Shown: positions 1-5,685 of the stretch, one piece after another | Layout: every line of letters starts with the position of its first letter | Numbering within the stretch: position 1 is the first letter of the stretch | DNA from: JBCBST01 sp039819115 | GTDB taxonomy: Bacteria; Bacteroidota; Rhodothermia; Balneolales; Balneolaceae | Direction: 5' to 3' | DNA: 5,685 bases | Assembly (NCBI GenBank): GCA_039819115.1 | Contig: JBCBST010000171.1 | Location: 1-5,685 of the forward strand | Notes under the pieces: model-generated | Database searches by the model: none | What the model was told of the DNA's origin: nothing | Seen by the model: only the letters and a program-made list of their open reading frames with translations | Position numbers and translations under genes: made by a program

Positions 1-606
1 CAAACGGGAGTATGCCCCAGCATGAAAGATTGTCTCACGGATTTCAACATCGGGTACATCGGTGCAGGTGTGCTGGCCATTGGGTTTCTCAGTCTGGGGG
101 CTTTAGTGATGTTTGGAGCGGGCGAAGAATTTGCTTCCGGAGGTTCGGGCTTTGCCAATCAGTTAGTGAGCCTGTACACAGCCACTATGGGTGACTGGGC
201 CTACTGGATTATCATTATATGCGCCTTCACCACCATGTTCAGCACCACCCTTACGGTTACGGATGCCTACCCTCGTGTTACGGAAGAGCTGTTGAAACCC
301 ATTATTCCCTCGCATTGGGATGGTCCGGGGCTATATCGGAGTCTGCTGGTGCTGATTTCAACGGGCTCCCTCATTGTGATGGCCATTGCCGGATCGGCAT
401 TTACACTGCTGGTAGACCTTGCAACCACTCTGTCTTTTCTTACGGCTCCCGTACTGGCGTACCTGAATTATAAACTGGTGATGGATGCGCATTTTCCTGA
501 AGCCTATACCCCACCCCGCTGGTTGCAATGGCTGAGTGTGTCGGGATTGTTATTTCTTACGGGTTTTGCACTGGTTTATGTGTATTGGAACATACGCTTT
601 GGTTAA
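1..606 (+). CDS. Nramp family divalent metal transporter, C-terminal part (5' end outside window)
   Basis: This is the C-terminal part of an inner-membrane Nramp (SLC11/MntH-like) transporter, a family that imports Mn2+, Fe2+ and related ions with protons. The frame is open from base 1, so the first ATG (base 22) is internal; 201 residues are visible. About five hydrophobic segments can be seen, near residues 18-40, 64-88, 113-133, 135-157 and 176-197 of the visible part. The stretch DFNIGYIGAG followed by SLGALVMFGAGE, and later AFTTMFSTTLTVTDAYPR, is typical of the half after TM6 in Bacteroidota members. The metal-binding motifs of TM1 (DPGN) and TM6 lie upstream of the window, so I cannot check whether the metal site is intact. 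It ends with TAA at 604-606, 33 nt before the PAQR gene. Family assignment is firm; the transported metal is not determined. Confidence 0.88.
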   Translation, partial: QTGVCPSMKDCLTDFNIGYIGAGVLAIGFLSLGALVMFGAGEEFASGGSGFANQLVSLYTATMGDWAYWIIIICAFTTMFSTTLTVTDAYPRVTEELLKPIIPSHWDGPGLYRSLLVLISTGSLIVMAIAGSAFTLLVDLATTLSFLTAPVLAYLNYKLVMDAHFPEAYTPPRWLQWLSVSGLLFLTGFALVYVYWNIRFG

Positions 607-639
607 CTTTAGGATCTACTCATAACCAAGCTGAGCCTG

Positions 640-1299
640 TTGCGTTATTTATTTCCTGTTCGAGAGCCCTTTAATGCCTATTCACATCTGATCGGTGCCA
701 TCATATCGTTTGCGTGGATGATCCTGTTACTCATCAAAACCCCCGATAATTCCTGGGTGCATCTTATTGCTTTTGCTGTATTCGGTATATCGGTAAGCTC
801 GATGTTCTTGTCCAGTGCCCTGTATCATGCCGTGAATGTAAGCTTTAAGAAGGAAGAGGAATTTCGACGTATCGATCACATTATGATTTATATAGTGATA
901 GCCGGGAGTTACACTCCTATTTGTGCGATCGCTCTGGACGGCGCATGGAGTATAGGAATGCTGTTGGGAGTATGGTTATTTGCCACGGGAGGAGTGCTTA
1001 AAAAGATTTTCTGGCTGAATGCACCCCGATGGTTTTCCACCATCTTATACTTATTTATGGGATGGGCTGCCCTCATAATACTACCACGGTTATGGACGTT
1101 ATTGCCCCATCCTTTTCTGCTCTGGATTGGGGCTGGAGGTCTCTTCTATACCATTGGCGCTGTTATTTATGTGCTGGAAAAACCAAACTTCCGCACAAAG
1201 CACTTCGGTTTTCATGAACTTTGGCACTTGTTTGTGATGGGAGGAGCATTTTCCCATTTTTGGGCGGTATACCGGTTTTTACCGGGTTATCAATCTTAG
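640..1299 (+). CDS. trhA: PAQR / hemolysin III family membrane protein (TrhA-like)
   Basis: A 219-residue, seven-helix inner-membrane protein of the hemolysin III (TrhA) branch of the PAQR superfamily. Bacterial members are tied to membrane energetics and lipid homeostasis; the hemolysin name is historical and its activity is unproven here. The PAQR zinc-site signature is complete: E9-x2-N12-x3-H16 at the start, S59-x3-H63 (SALYH), D79 in RRIDHIMIY, and H192-x3-H196 (HELWH) in the last helix. GGLFYTIGAVIY (166-177) is also typical. The length matches the family. The start is a TTG at 640. An in-frame TAG at 610-612 limits any upstream extension, and the next ATG (codon 27) would remove the first motif, so TTG is the best choice although no clear Shine-Dalgarno precedes it. 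The next gene starts 3 nt after the stop, which suggests co-transcription. Confidence 0.9.
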   Translation: MRYLFPVREPFNAYSHLIGAIISFAWMILLLIKTPDNSWVHLIAFAVFGISVSSMFLSSALYHAVNVSFKKEEEFRRIDHIMIYIVIAGSYTPICAIALDGAWSIGMLLGVWLFATGGVLKKIFWLNAPRWFSTILYLFMGWAALIILPRLWTLLPHPFLLWIGAGGLFYTIGAVIYVLEKPNFRTKHFGFHELWHLFVMGGAFSHFWAVYRFLPGYQS

Positions 1300-1302
1300 G
1301 TT

Positions 1303-4251
1303 ATGATTATGACAGGCAAGCGCTGCCTTATTCTTTTTTGTTTGCTGTTTTTCAGTTCTTGCGCGGTCATAGGCCAGGTAGGTATTTATGGAAATCTCTA
1401 TCGTCCGGCCCAACTCAACTGGCAACAGTTGAAAACCCCTCATTTCCGCATCATTTTTCCAGCCGGTTACGATTCCCTGGCCCGCCGGTCGGGTATGATC
1501 CTCGAGAACCAGTACGATTCTGTTCAACAATTTGTGGGTGGATCGTTAACCAATTTTCCGGTTGTACTGGATAGCTACAACGATTTAACCAACGGGTTTG
1601 TGAGCACCGCACCCTTTCATTCAGAAGTGGTACTGGCTCCGTTTAAGGGCAAGAACCTGAATCCGCAGTCGGGAGACTGGATGGAAACCGTCCTGCCCCA
1701 TGAACTGGTACATGCTCTGCACATCAATTCGAATGAACCCAAGGCAAATCTTCCGGGCATCATCGGGCTATTGTCGCCTGATATCCGACGCACGTTTCAT
1801 TTCTGGGCTCCTTCAGGCGTTCATGAAGGTATTGCAACGCATTACGAATCAACGGGGGTATCGGAGCATGGGGGGCGTGGTAACTACCCGTTTTTTGCGA
1901 ATCAGATCAACGCCCGGTTTGCAGGGTCAGGGCCCTGGAGTATGGGACAAACCTTTATTGAGTCTCAATTTACGCTTCCCTTTAATCGTCACTATGCCGC
2001 CAGTACGCCGTTCATAGAATGGCTGCATGAAACCTACGGAGACGATACGTCAAAAGAAGCTATTCGCTTTCATTACAGCTACTTCTTTATGGGTTATGGA
2101 GTGGCGTTGAGGCAGCAAACCGGCAAATGGCCCGATGAACTGTATAAAGAGTTTATAGCGTACCGAACCCAAAAGGAGGAGGAACGACTGAGTAAGCTGG
2201 GCGCAAATACCACGGAAAAAGAGCGCGTCCTTTCCATCCCGTTTAAAGGGCGGGTGTTGTCCCGACCGTTATGGATTTCGGAGGATGAGATTATCTTTCA
2301 TGGTCGTTTTTATAATGCGCGTCAGGGACTGTATACACATTCTCTTCGAACCGGGAAAACGCGATTGTTCCATGAAGACTTCCTGGTAAGGGATTATAAC
2401 TACGAGCTGTCGAAGGATCGGAATAAGCTGATATATGCTAACTATGATGGCGACCCTCTCTTTCGATCGGTTTTTCTGATGGATGTTGCTGAACTGAATA
2501 TCCGTACTGGGAAGCGGACGGATTTAACACGAAATAAGCGGGTATATGCCCCTACTTATCAGGGCGGTCGGGTATTGGCTTTACAAACCGACGATTCCAA
2601 CGGATGGTTGGTTGAACTCCGCTCGGATGGTAGCATAACGGTACTCAAGACGTTTCTGGATGCCATACCGGTATCCCTTCGTACAAACCCGGCTAACCCG
2701 GATCAACTGGCCGTTATTGTAAACCAACGTGGGGTTCAAGGGTTATGGCTGGTAGATGCGAATAACCTGGATAACTGGCCTTCTGAGCCCAATGTGGCAT
2801 TTAAAACGGCGAACATACAGGATCCCAGGTGGCACCCGGATGGAGATCGCCTGCTGTTCACGTCGGACGTAGGCGGGGTTATGAACGTATATGAATACTA
2901 TCCTCAAACGGATGAAGTGGTACAGCTGACTCAGTCCTTGTTTAATAGCCTGGAGGCGGATTACTCGCCGGATGGAACACAGCTAGCCTACGTTACCTTG
3001 ATTGATAACGAGTTTTTGCTGGCTACGCTCGATCGGGAACACTGGTTAAACCAGGTTGTATCTCCCGAGGAATGGAAACCAGATCCGGAACTTACCACTG
3101 TACTAAACCGCCCCCTATTGGGGAGCGAATGGACGGAGAGAGCACAGAATTGGAGGGCAAGTGATTATAAGGCCGATCGATCCTGGGTGAAGCCCCGCGG
3201 GTTTTTCCCTACGGTTCGCGAAGCAAACCTGAATCGGAACCAGTGGGGGGTAGGGCTATTCAGTACCGATATCCTTCGCAGCCAAACGTACCAGGCCGAC
3301 CTGACGATGGTGGAAAACCGGTTGTATCTGAACGGGTCCTATCGTAACTCCACGTTTTTTCCGGGATTTCAACTCCGGGTGTTTTCCGAACCGAATTTCT
3401 CCCGGGTTACGCAAACACAGCCTGATGGAACCAGATCCACTCTGTATGTGGGTAACCTCGAAAGTCAGGGAGTGGGAGCATACATTCCGTTCAGCTACGA
3501 TTTCCGACGGGATACCCGATTAACATCGCTGCTTATCCGACCAGGTATAGAGTTTGAACGGCTTCAGTTTCTGGATGGGAATAACCGTCGGGTAACCGAA
3601 CAGTTTTTTGAACAGGATAATTGGCTTACACAGTTTACCGGCGTTCTCTATACCCAGTATTTTCACAATATTCTTCAGTTCAGCAGAGATGCACAACCTT
3701 CAGCCGGCGCTGTCTTTTTTGCATTCACTGAAATCGATTTTGCACGAAATGTCACCAGCTTGAATAATCCGGATGCGGATGGCACCCGGGAGTCGTTGTA
3801 TGCGGGTGCAAGAACGTTTATCTCCCCTCTTCGCACCTGGAACCAATCGTTAATGCTGGATGCGCGGGTACTGACCCAAAGCGATGATCGCTTTTTTGAC
3901 AATTCTACCATAGAACCTCTGGGCTTTGATCTGAATAGGGAAGGCTTTGTAATCGGTGACCGGAACACCCGGAACATTGGACGTTTTACCACACGGTATA
4001 CGGTGCCGTTGATCCACCCCGATGACGGATTTTTGACCTTACCCGTGTACCTGAGCCGGATTTATCTGACGGGATTCACGCATACGTTAACGGACTTAAA
4101 TGCGGATAACTGGTCATCGGGTTCGCGTACGGTGTTTGGTGCAGGGTTACGATTTGGGTTTACGTTTTCGAATATCAATTTCGATATTGGAGCAGGATTT
4201 ACCTATGAACCCACCCGCAATAACACCCAATTTATCCTGGGAGCATTCTGA
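1303..4251 (+). CDS. Exported gluzincin-like metalloprotease – TolB-type beta-propeller – outer-membrane beta-barrel protein
   Basis: A 982-residue exported protein built of three regions. Residues 1-24 look like a signal peptide (KR, then a hydrophobic run to about residue 19, cleavage probably before Q25); C20 makes a lipobox possible but poor. Residues about 35-290 resemble a gluzincin metalloprotease: HELVH at 133-137 gives two zinc ligands and the catalytic Glu, and HEGIATHYE at 174-182 supplies the probable third ligand, E175. Residues about 315-580 form roughly six propeller blades of the TolB/PD40 type, clearest at 507-533 (WHPDGDRLLFTS) and 551-577 (YSPDGTQLAYV). Residues about 640-982 alternate polar and apolar residues in some 14-16 strands and end in FILGAF, with a terminal Phe as in outer-membrane barrels. 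Function is inferred: a surface or periplasmic protease anchored by its own barrel; the substrate is unknown. ATG at 1303 or 1309 could be the start. Usually annotated only as hypothetical or TolB-like. Confidence 0.85.
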   Translation: MIMTGKRCLILFCLLFFSSCAVIGQVGIYGNLYRPAQLNWQQLKTPHFRIIFPAGYDSLARRSGMILENQYDSVQQFVGGSLTNFPVVLDSYNDLTNGFVSTAPFHSEVVLAPFKGKNLNPQSGDWMETVLPHELVHALHINSNEPKANLPGIIGLLSPDIRRTFHFWAPSGVHEGIATHYESTGVSEHGGRGNYPFFANQINARFAGSGPWSMGQTFIESQFTLPFNRHYAASTPFIEWLHETYGDDTSKEAIRFHYSYFFMGYGVALRQQTGKWPDELYKEFIAYRTQKEEERLSKLGANTTEKERVLSIPFKGRVLSRPLWISEDEIIFHGRFYNARQGLYTHSLRTGKTRLFHEDFLVRDYNYELSKDRNKLIYANYDGDPLFRSVFLMDVAELNIRTGKRTDLTRNKRVYAPTYQGGRVLALQTDDSNGWLVELRSDGSITVLKTFLDAIPVSLRTNPANPDQLAVIVNQRGVQGLWLVDANNLDNWPSEPNVAFKTANIQDPRWHPDGDRLLFTSDVGGVMNVYEYYPQTDEVVQLTQSLFNSLEADYSPDGTQLAYVTLIDNEFLLATLDREHWLNQVVSPEEWKPDPELTTVLNRPLLGSEWTERAQNWRASDYKADRSWVKPRGFFPTVREANLNRNQWGVGLFSTDILRSQTYQADLTMVENRLYLNGSYRNSTFFPGFQLRVFSEPNFSRVTQTQPDGTRSTLYVGNLESQGVGAYIPFSYDFRRDTRLTSLLIRPGIEFERLQFLDGNNRRVTEQFFEQDNWLTQFTGVLYTQYFHNILQFSRDAQPSAGAVFFAFTEIDFARNVTSLNNPDADGTRESLYAGARTFISPLRTWNQSLMLDARVLTQSDDRFFDNSTIEPLGFDLNREGFVIGDRNTRNIGRFTTRYTVPLIHPDDGFLTLPVYLSRIYLTGFTHTLTDLNADNWSSGSRTVFGAGLRFGFTFSNINFDIGAGFTYEPTRNNTQFILGAF
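4239..4243 (+). promoter_or_regulatory. Shine-Dalgarno site of the DUF2911 gene, inside the preceding CDS
   Basis: GGGAG lies 7 nt before the ATG at 4251, a normal spacing. It is embedded in the last codons of the 982-residue protein, and stop and start codons overlap as TGATG, which supports translational coupling and the chosen start. Confidence 0.55.
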
Positions 4252-4796
4252 TGATTTTTCGGTTATTGATGCTTGTCGCGATACTGGCTTCGGGCTGTTC
4301 ATCCAAAACGGATGACAATCCGCAGGATAGTACCCCGGGTAACCGCAAAAGCCCCATCGCCATTGCCTCGGTTAAGGGTGACGGCACGTATGTGAAGGTG
4401 GTGTATGGTCAGCCTTTTAAAAACGGACGCACAGTGTTTGGTGATTTGGCACCCTATGGTGAAGTATGGAGATGTGGTGCAAACGAGGCTACTGAAATCA
4501 CCATAACAAAACCTATTTTAGTAGCCGGTGAGTTGGTTGAACAGGGTACCTATGCCATGTTTGTTATTCCTGAGCAGGAATACTGGACGCTTATTTTGAA
4601 TTACGGGCTGGGACAATGGGGTGCGTTTGAATACAACCCGTCACTGGATTATAAGCGGATTGAAGTTCCGATCACCTCGACAGAACAACCGGTTGAGGCG
4701 TTTACCATATCATTCAGTGAGTTGACGTATAGCTTGACCACTATGACGATGGCCTGGGATACGGTACAGGCCGAAATTCCTGTCCGGTTTTATTGA
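4251..4796 (+). CDS. DUF2911 domain lipoprotein
   Basis: A 181-residue predicted lipoprotein of the DUF2911 family, whose biochemical role is unknown. The N-terminus is a short lipoprotein signal peptide, with hydrophobic residues 2-13 and then ASGC, so C16 would be lipidated. A polar linker rich in Asp, Asn, Pro and Ser (17-34) follows. The DUF2911 core begins near residue 35 and carries the family hallmarks: YGQPFKNGRTVFGDLAPYG (52-70), VWRCGANEATEI (72-83), GTYAMFVIP (99-107) and a downstream QWGAFEYNP (122-130). Length is normal for the lipoprotein form. The ATG shares its A with the TGA stop of the preceding gene and is served by a GGGAG site inside that gene's end, so translation is probably coupled. 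The pairing suggests, but does not show, a shared envelope role. Confidence 0.92.
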   Translation: MIFRLLMLVAILASGCSSKTDDNPQDSTPGNRKSPIAIASVKGDGTYVKVVYGQPFKNGRTVFGDLAPYGEVWRCGANEATEITITKPILVAGELVEQGTYAMFVIPEQEYWTLILNYGLGQWGAFEYNPSLDYKRIEVPITSTEQPVEAFTISFSELTYSLTTMTMAWDTVQAEIPVRFY

Positions 4797-4815
4797 GCTA
4801 CCTTCATTCAATAAA
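4789..4815. terminator. Inverted repeat at the convergent gene junction, possible weak bidirectional terminator
   Basis: TTTATTGA at 4789-4796 is perfectly complementary to TCAATAAA at 4808-4815, with an 11-nt loop that spans the 7-nt gap between the two convergent stop codons. The location suits a shared terminator. However, the stem has a single G-C pair and no clear U tract follows on either strand, so it would be weak. A second small hairpin just upstream (ACAGG 4766-4770 with CCTGT 4779-4783) is followed by TTTTATT at 4788-4794 and could serve the + strand instead. Termination is therefore inferred from position more than from strength. Confidence 0.3.
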
Positions 4816-5367
4816 CACGATTAATGCCGTGCTTTTTACAAACGGCAGTCGTTCCAGTTGGGTCATCATATCCTCTTCCTTTCCAGGCACACAGCGCACA
4901 TTAGCGCCTTTAGGGAAATAAACAGGTTCTTCGAATCGATACGGTTCCATCAATGCGTACAACGAATCTGCCTGGCTTTGTGTGAAGCGATGCCCCAGGT
5001 AGGCGGTTGTTATGGGGATGGTAAAATTGCCTTCCGGTTTGGTGCCTTGAACCAGCGAATCGATGAACGAAAAAGCCTGTATCTCCTGCTCCTGCTCAAC
5101 GGATAAAGAGCCATATCTGAAAAAAGAGAACGGGGACACCTGAAGCAAGCTGATTTCAATTTCAAGTGCATCGAACTGAGCCCGGATAAAACCGGGAGTA
5201 ACGGTATCGGTAAACTCGACATACACTTCTCCCTCAAGGATCGGGATATCACCCGATTGCAGCTTTTCCAGAGCGTTAAGAGATGTGGTATCAATCACCT
5301 GACCGAAGGCACTCCAGCTAAAACCAAAGAGCATAAGACCGATTAGCCAAACAGATCCGTTTTTCAT
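4804..5367 (-). CDS. Exported protein of unknown function, possible tandem duplication of a propeptide-like fold
   Basis: A 187-residue protein that I do not recognise as a named family. Residues 1-22 are a clear Sec signal peptide (K2, hydrophobic 6-18, AFG before Q23), so the mature protein is periplasmic or secreted. No transmembrane segment or catalytic motif is visible in the rest. The mature part can be read as two units of similar layout. Unit one is EGEVYVEFTDTVTPGFI (45-61), a helix, then FFRYGSLSVEQEQE (82-95) and a helix. Unit two is FTIPITTAYLGHRFTQSQA (115-133), a helix, then NVRCVPGKEEDMMTQL (156-171) and a closing strand. Each strand–helix–strand–helix half loosely resembles the inhibitor I9 / fervidolysin-like propeptide pattern; this is inference from eye alignment. 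ATG at 5367 is supported by an AAGGAG site 6 nt upstream. It follows the VOC gene by 3 nt and is probably in the same transcript. Confidence 0.75.
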   Translation of the reverse strand: MKNGSVWLIGLMLFGFSWSAFGQVIDTTSLNALEKLQSGDIPILEGEVYVEFTDTVTPGFIRAQFDALEIEISLLQVSPFSFFRYGSLSVEQEQEIQAFSFIDSLVQGTKPEGNFTIPITTAYLGHRFTQSQADSLYALMEPYRFEEPVYFPKGANVRCVPGKEEDMMTQLERLPFVKSTALIVFIE

Positions 5368-5370
5368 GCC

Positions 5371-5685
5371 TTACTCCTTCATCCGGCTGAAACGGAGTGC
5401 GCCAATCATCCAGTTGGGTAGATTTTTTTGGGGATCGCGTTTGGTCATATCAATATACCAGCCCAGTTTTTTCATGATCGGCACTTTATGGGTTTCCACA
5501 AATTCAATGAGGGTGCCATCTGGATCTTCAATATAAGTAAACCGTCCTGCTGCTTCGCCCATATCAAAGCTATTGGCTGAATCTACGGTGAAAGGGAAAC
5601 CGGCTTCCTGACATTCCGCTTTGAGCGCGTCCATACCCTGGACATCAAAACAAAGATGGATGAATCCTAAGTCGCCCCAGTATCT
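5371..5685 (-). CDS. VOC family (glyoxalase/bleomycin-resistance fold) protein, C-terminal part (5' end outside window)
   Basis: The last 104 residues of a VOC superfamily protein; the frame is open to the window edge, so the start lies beyond base 5685 and the ATG at 5634 is internal. Members are metal-dependent enzymes such as glyoxalase I, dioxygenases and isomerases, or binding proteins; the substrate here cannot be told. Visible residues 5-14 (DLGFIHLCFDV region) contain H10 and residues 54-63 (DPDGTLIEF) contain E61, the usual metal-ligand positions in the second beta-alpha-beta-beta-beta module. After that, a basic tail of about 40 residues (THKVPIMKKLGWYIDMTKR, then LPNWMIGALRFSRMK) extends past the fold; I recall similar tails in Bacteroidota homologues. 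The TAA stop at 5371-5373 sits next to the Shine-Dalgarno of the following gene, indicating an operon. Confidence 0.88.
   Translation of the reverse strand, partial: RYWGDLGFIHLCFDVQGMDALKAECQEAGFPFTVDSANSFDMGEAAGRFTYIEDPDGTLIEFVETHKVPIMKKLGWYIDMTKRDPQKNLPNWMIGALRFSRMKE
5374..5379 (-). promoter_or_regulatory. Shine-Dalgarno site of the 187-residue exported protein gene
   Basis: Read on the - strand, AAGGAG is followed by a 6-nt spacer (TAAGGC) and then the ATG at 5367. It is a near-consensus site that fixes the start. The site occupies the last sense codons of the VOC gene, whose TAA stop is the first three bases of the spacer. Confidence 0.7.

Noticed and set aside
585..611. Possible Bacteroidota-type promoter before the PAQR gene: TTG at 585-587 and TAACTTTA at 604-611, close to TAnnTTTG.
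   Set aside because: The last base of the -7 element does not match, the 16-bp spacing is shorter than usual, and such short motifs are common by chance. Not strong enough to list as a feature.
3675..3992. Open frame on the - strand (105 codons) opposite the barrel region of the large gene.
   Set aside because: The composition is rich in Arg, Ser and Lys with no domain or ribosome site, and the + strand frame is continuous and well supported through this region.
4858..5106. Open frame on the + strand (82 codons) within the 187-residue - strand gene.
   Set aside because: It lies wholly antisense to a gene with a signal peptide and a good Shine-Dalgarno, shows no recognisable domain, and is best explained as a shadow frame.
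1..5685. A shared metal theme: Nramp transporter, zinc-site PAQR protein, zinc protease and metal-dependent VOC protein in one window.
   Set aside because: These are common families that often occur in unrelated contexts, and the VOC gene is on the opposite strand. No metal-responsive operator is visible, so a metal-homeostasis cluster is not supported.

Overview
The window is densely coding bacterial DNA, with no RNA genes, mobile elements or CRISPR repeats that I can see. The organism is most likely in the Bacteroidota / Balneolota / Rhodothermota group. The evidence is family content and style: an Nramp transporter of the Bacteroidota type, a DUF2911 lipoprotein, a large exported metalloprotease–propeller–barrel protein, a VOC protein with a long C-terminal tail, and signal peptides whose predicted cleavage leaves Gln at +1. 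Base composition looks balanced, and two genes have recognisable Shine-Dalgarno sites. The assignment is inferred from family resemblance, not from a marker gene.

Layout: bases 1-4796 hold four genes on the + strand: the C-terminal half of an Nramp divalent metal transporter (cut by the window edge), a PAQR/hemolysin III membrane protein, a 982-residue exported protein, and a small DUF2911 lipoprotein. Spacings are 33 nt, 3 nt and a 1-nt stop/start overlap, so at least the last three look like one transcription unit. Bases 4804-5685 hold two genes on the - strand: the C-terminal part of a VOC (glyoxalase-fold) protein followed 3 nt later by an exported protein of unknown function. The two units converge with only 7 nt between stop codons, and an AT-rich inverted repeat spans that junction.

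How the genes fit together: most products act at the envelope. The transporter and PAQR protein sit in the inner membrane, the 982-residue protein is predicted to span periplasm and outer membrane, the DUF2911 protein is a lipoprotein, and the 187-residue protein is exported. The most notable item is the 982-residue protein. It joins a gluzincin-type zinc protease domain, a six-bladed TolB-like propeller and a C-terminal outer-membrane beta-barrel in one chain, and is probably translated in coupling with the DUF2911 lipoprotein. The - strand exported protein may be a divergent tandem duplication of a protease-propeptide-like fold. I see no complete defence, mobile or otherwise obviously new multi-gene system here.
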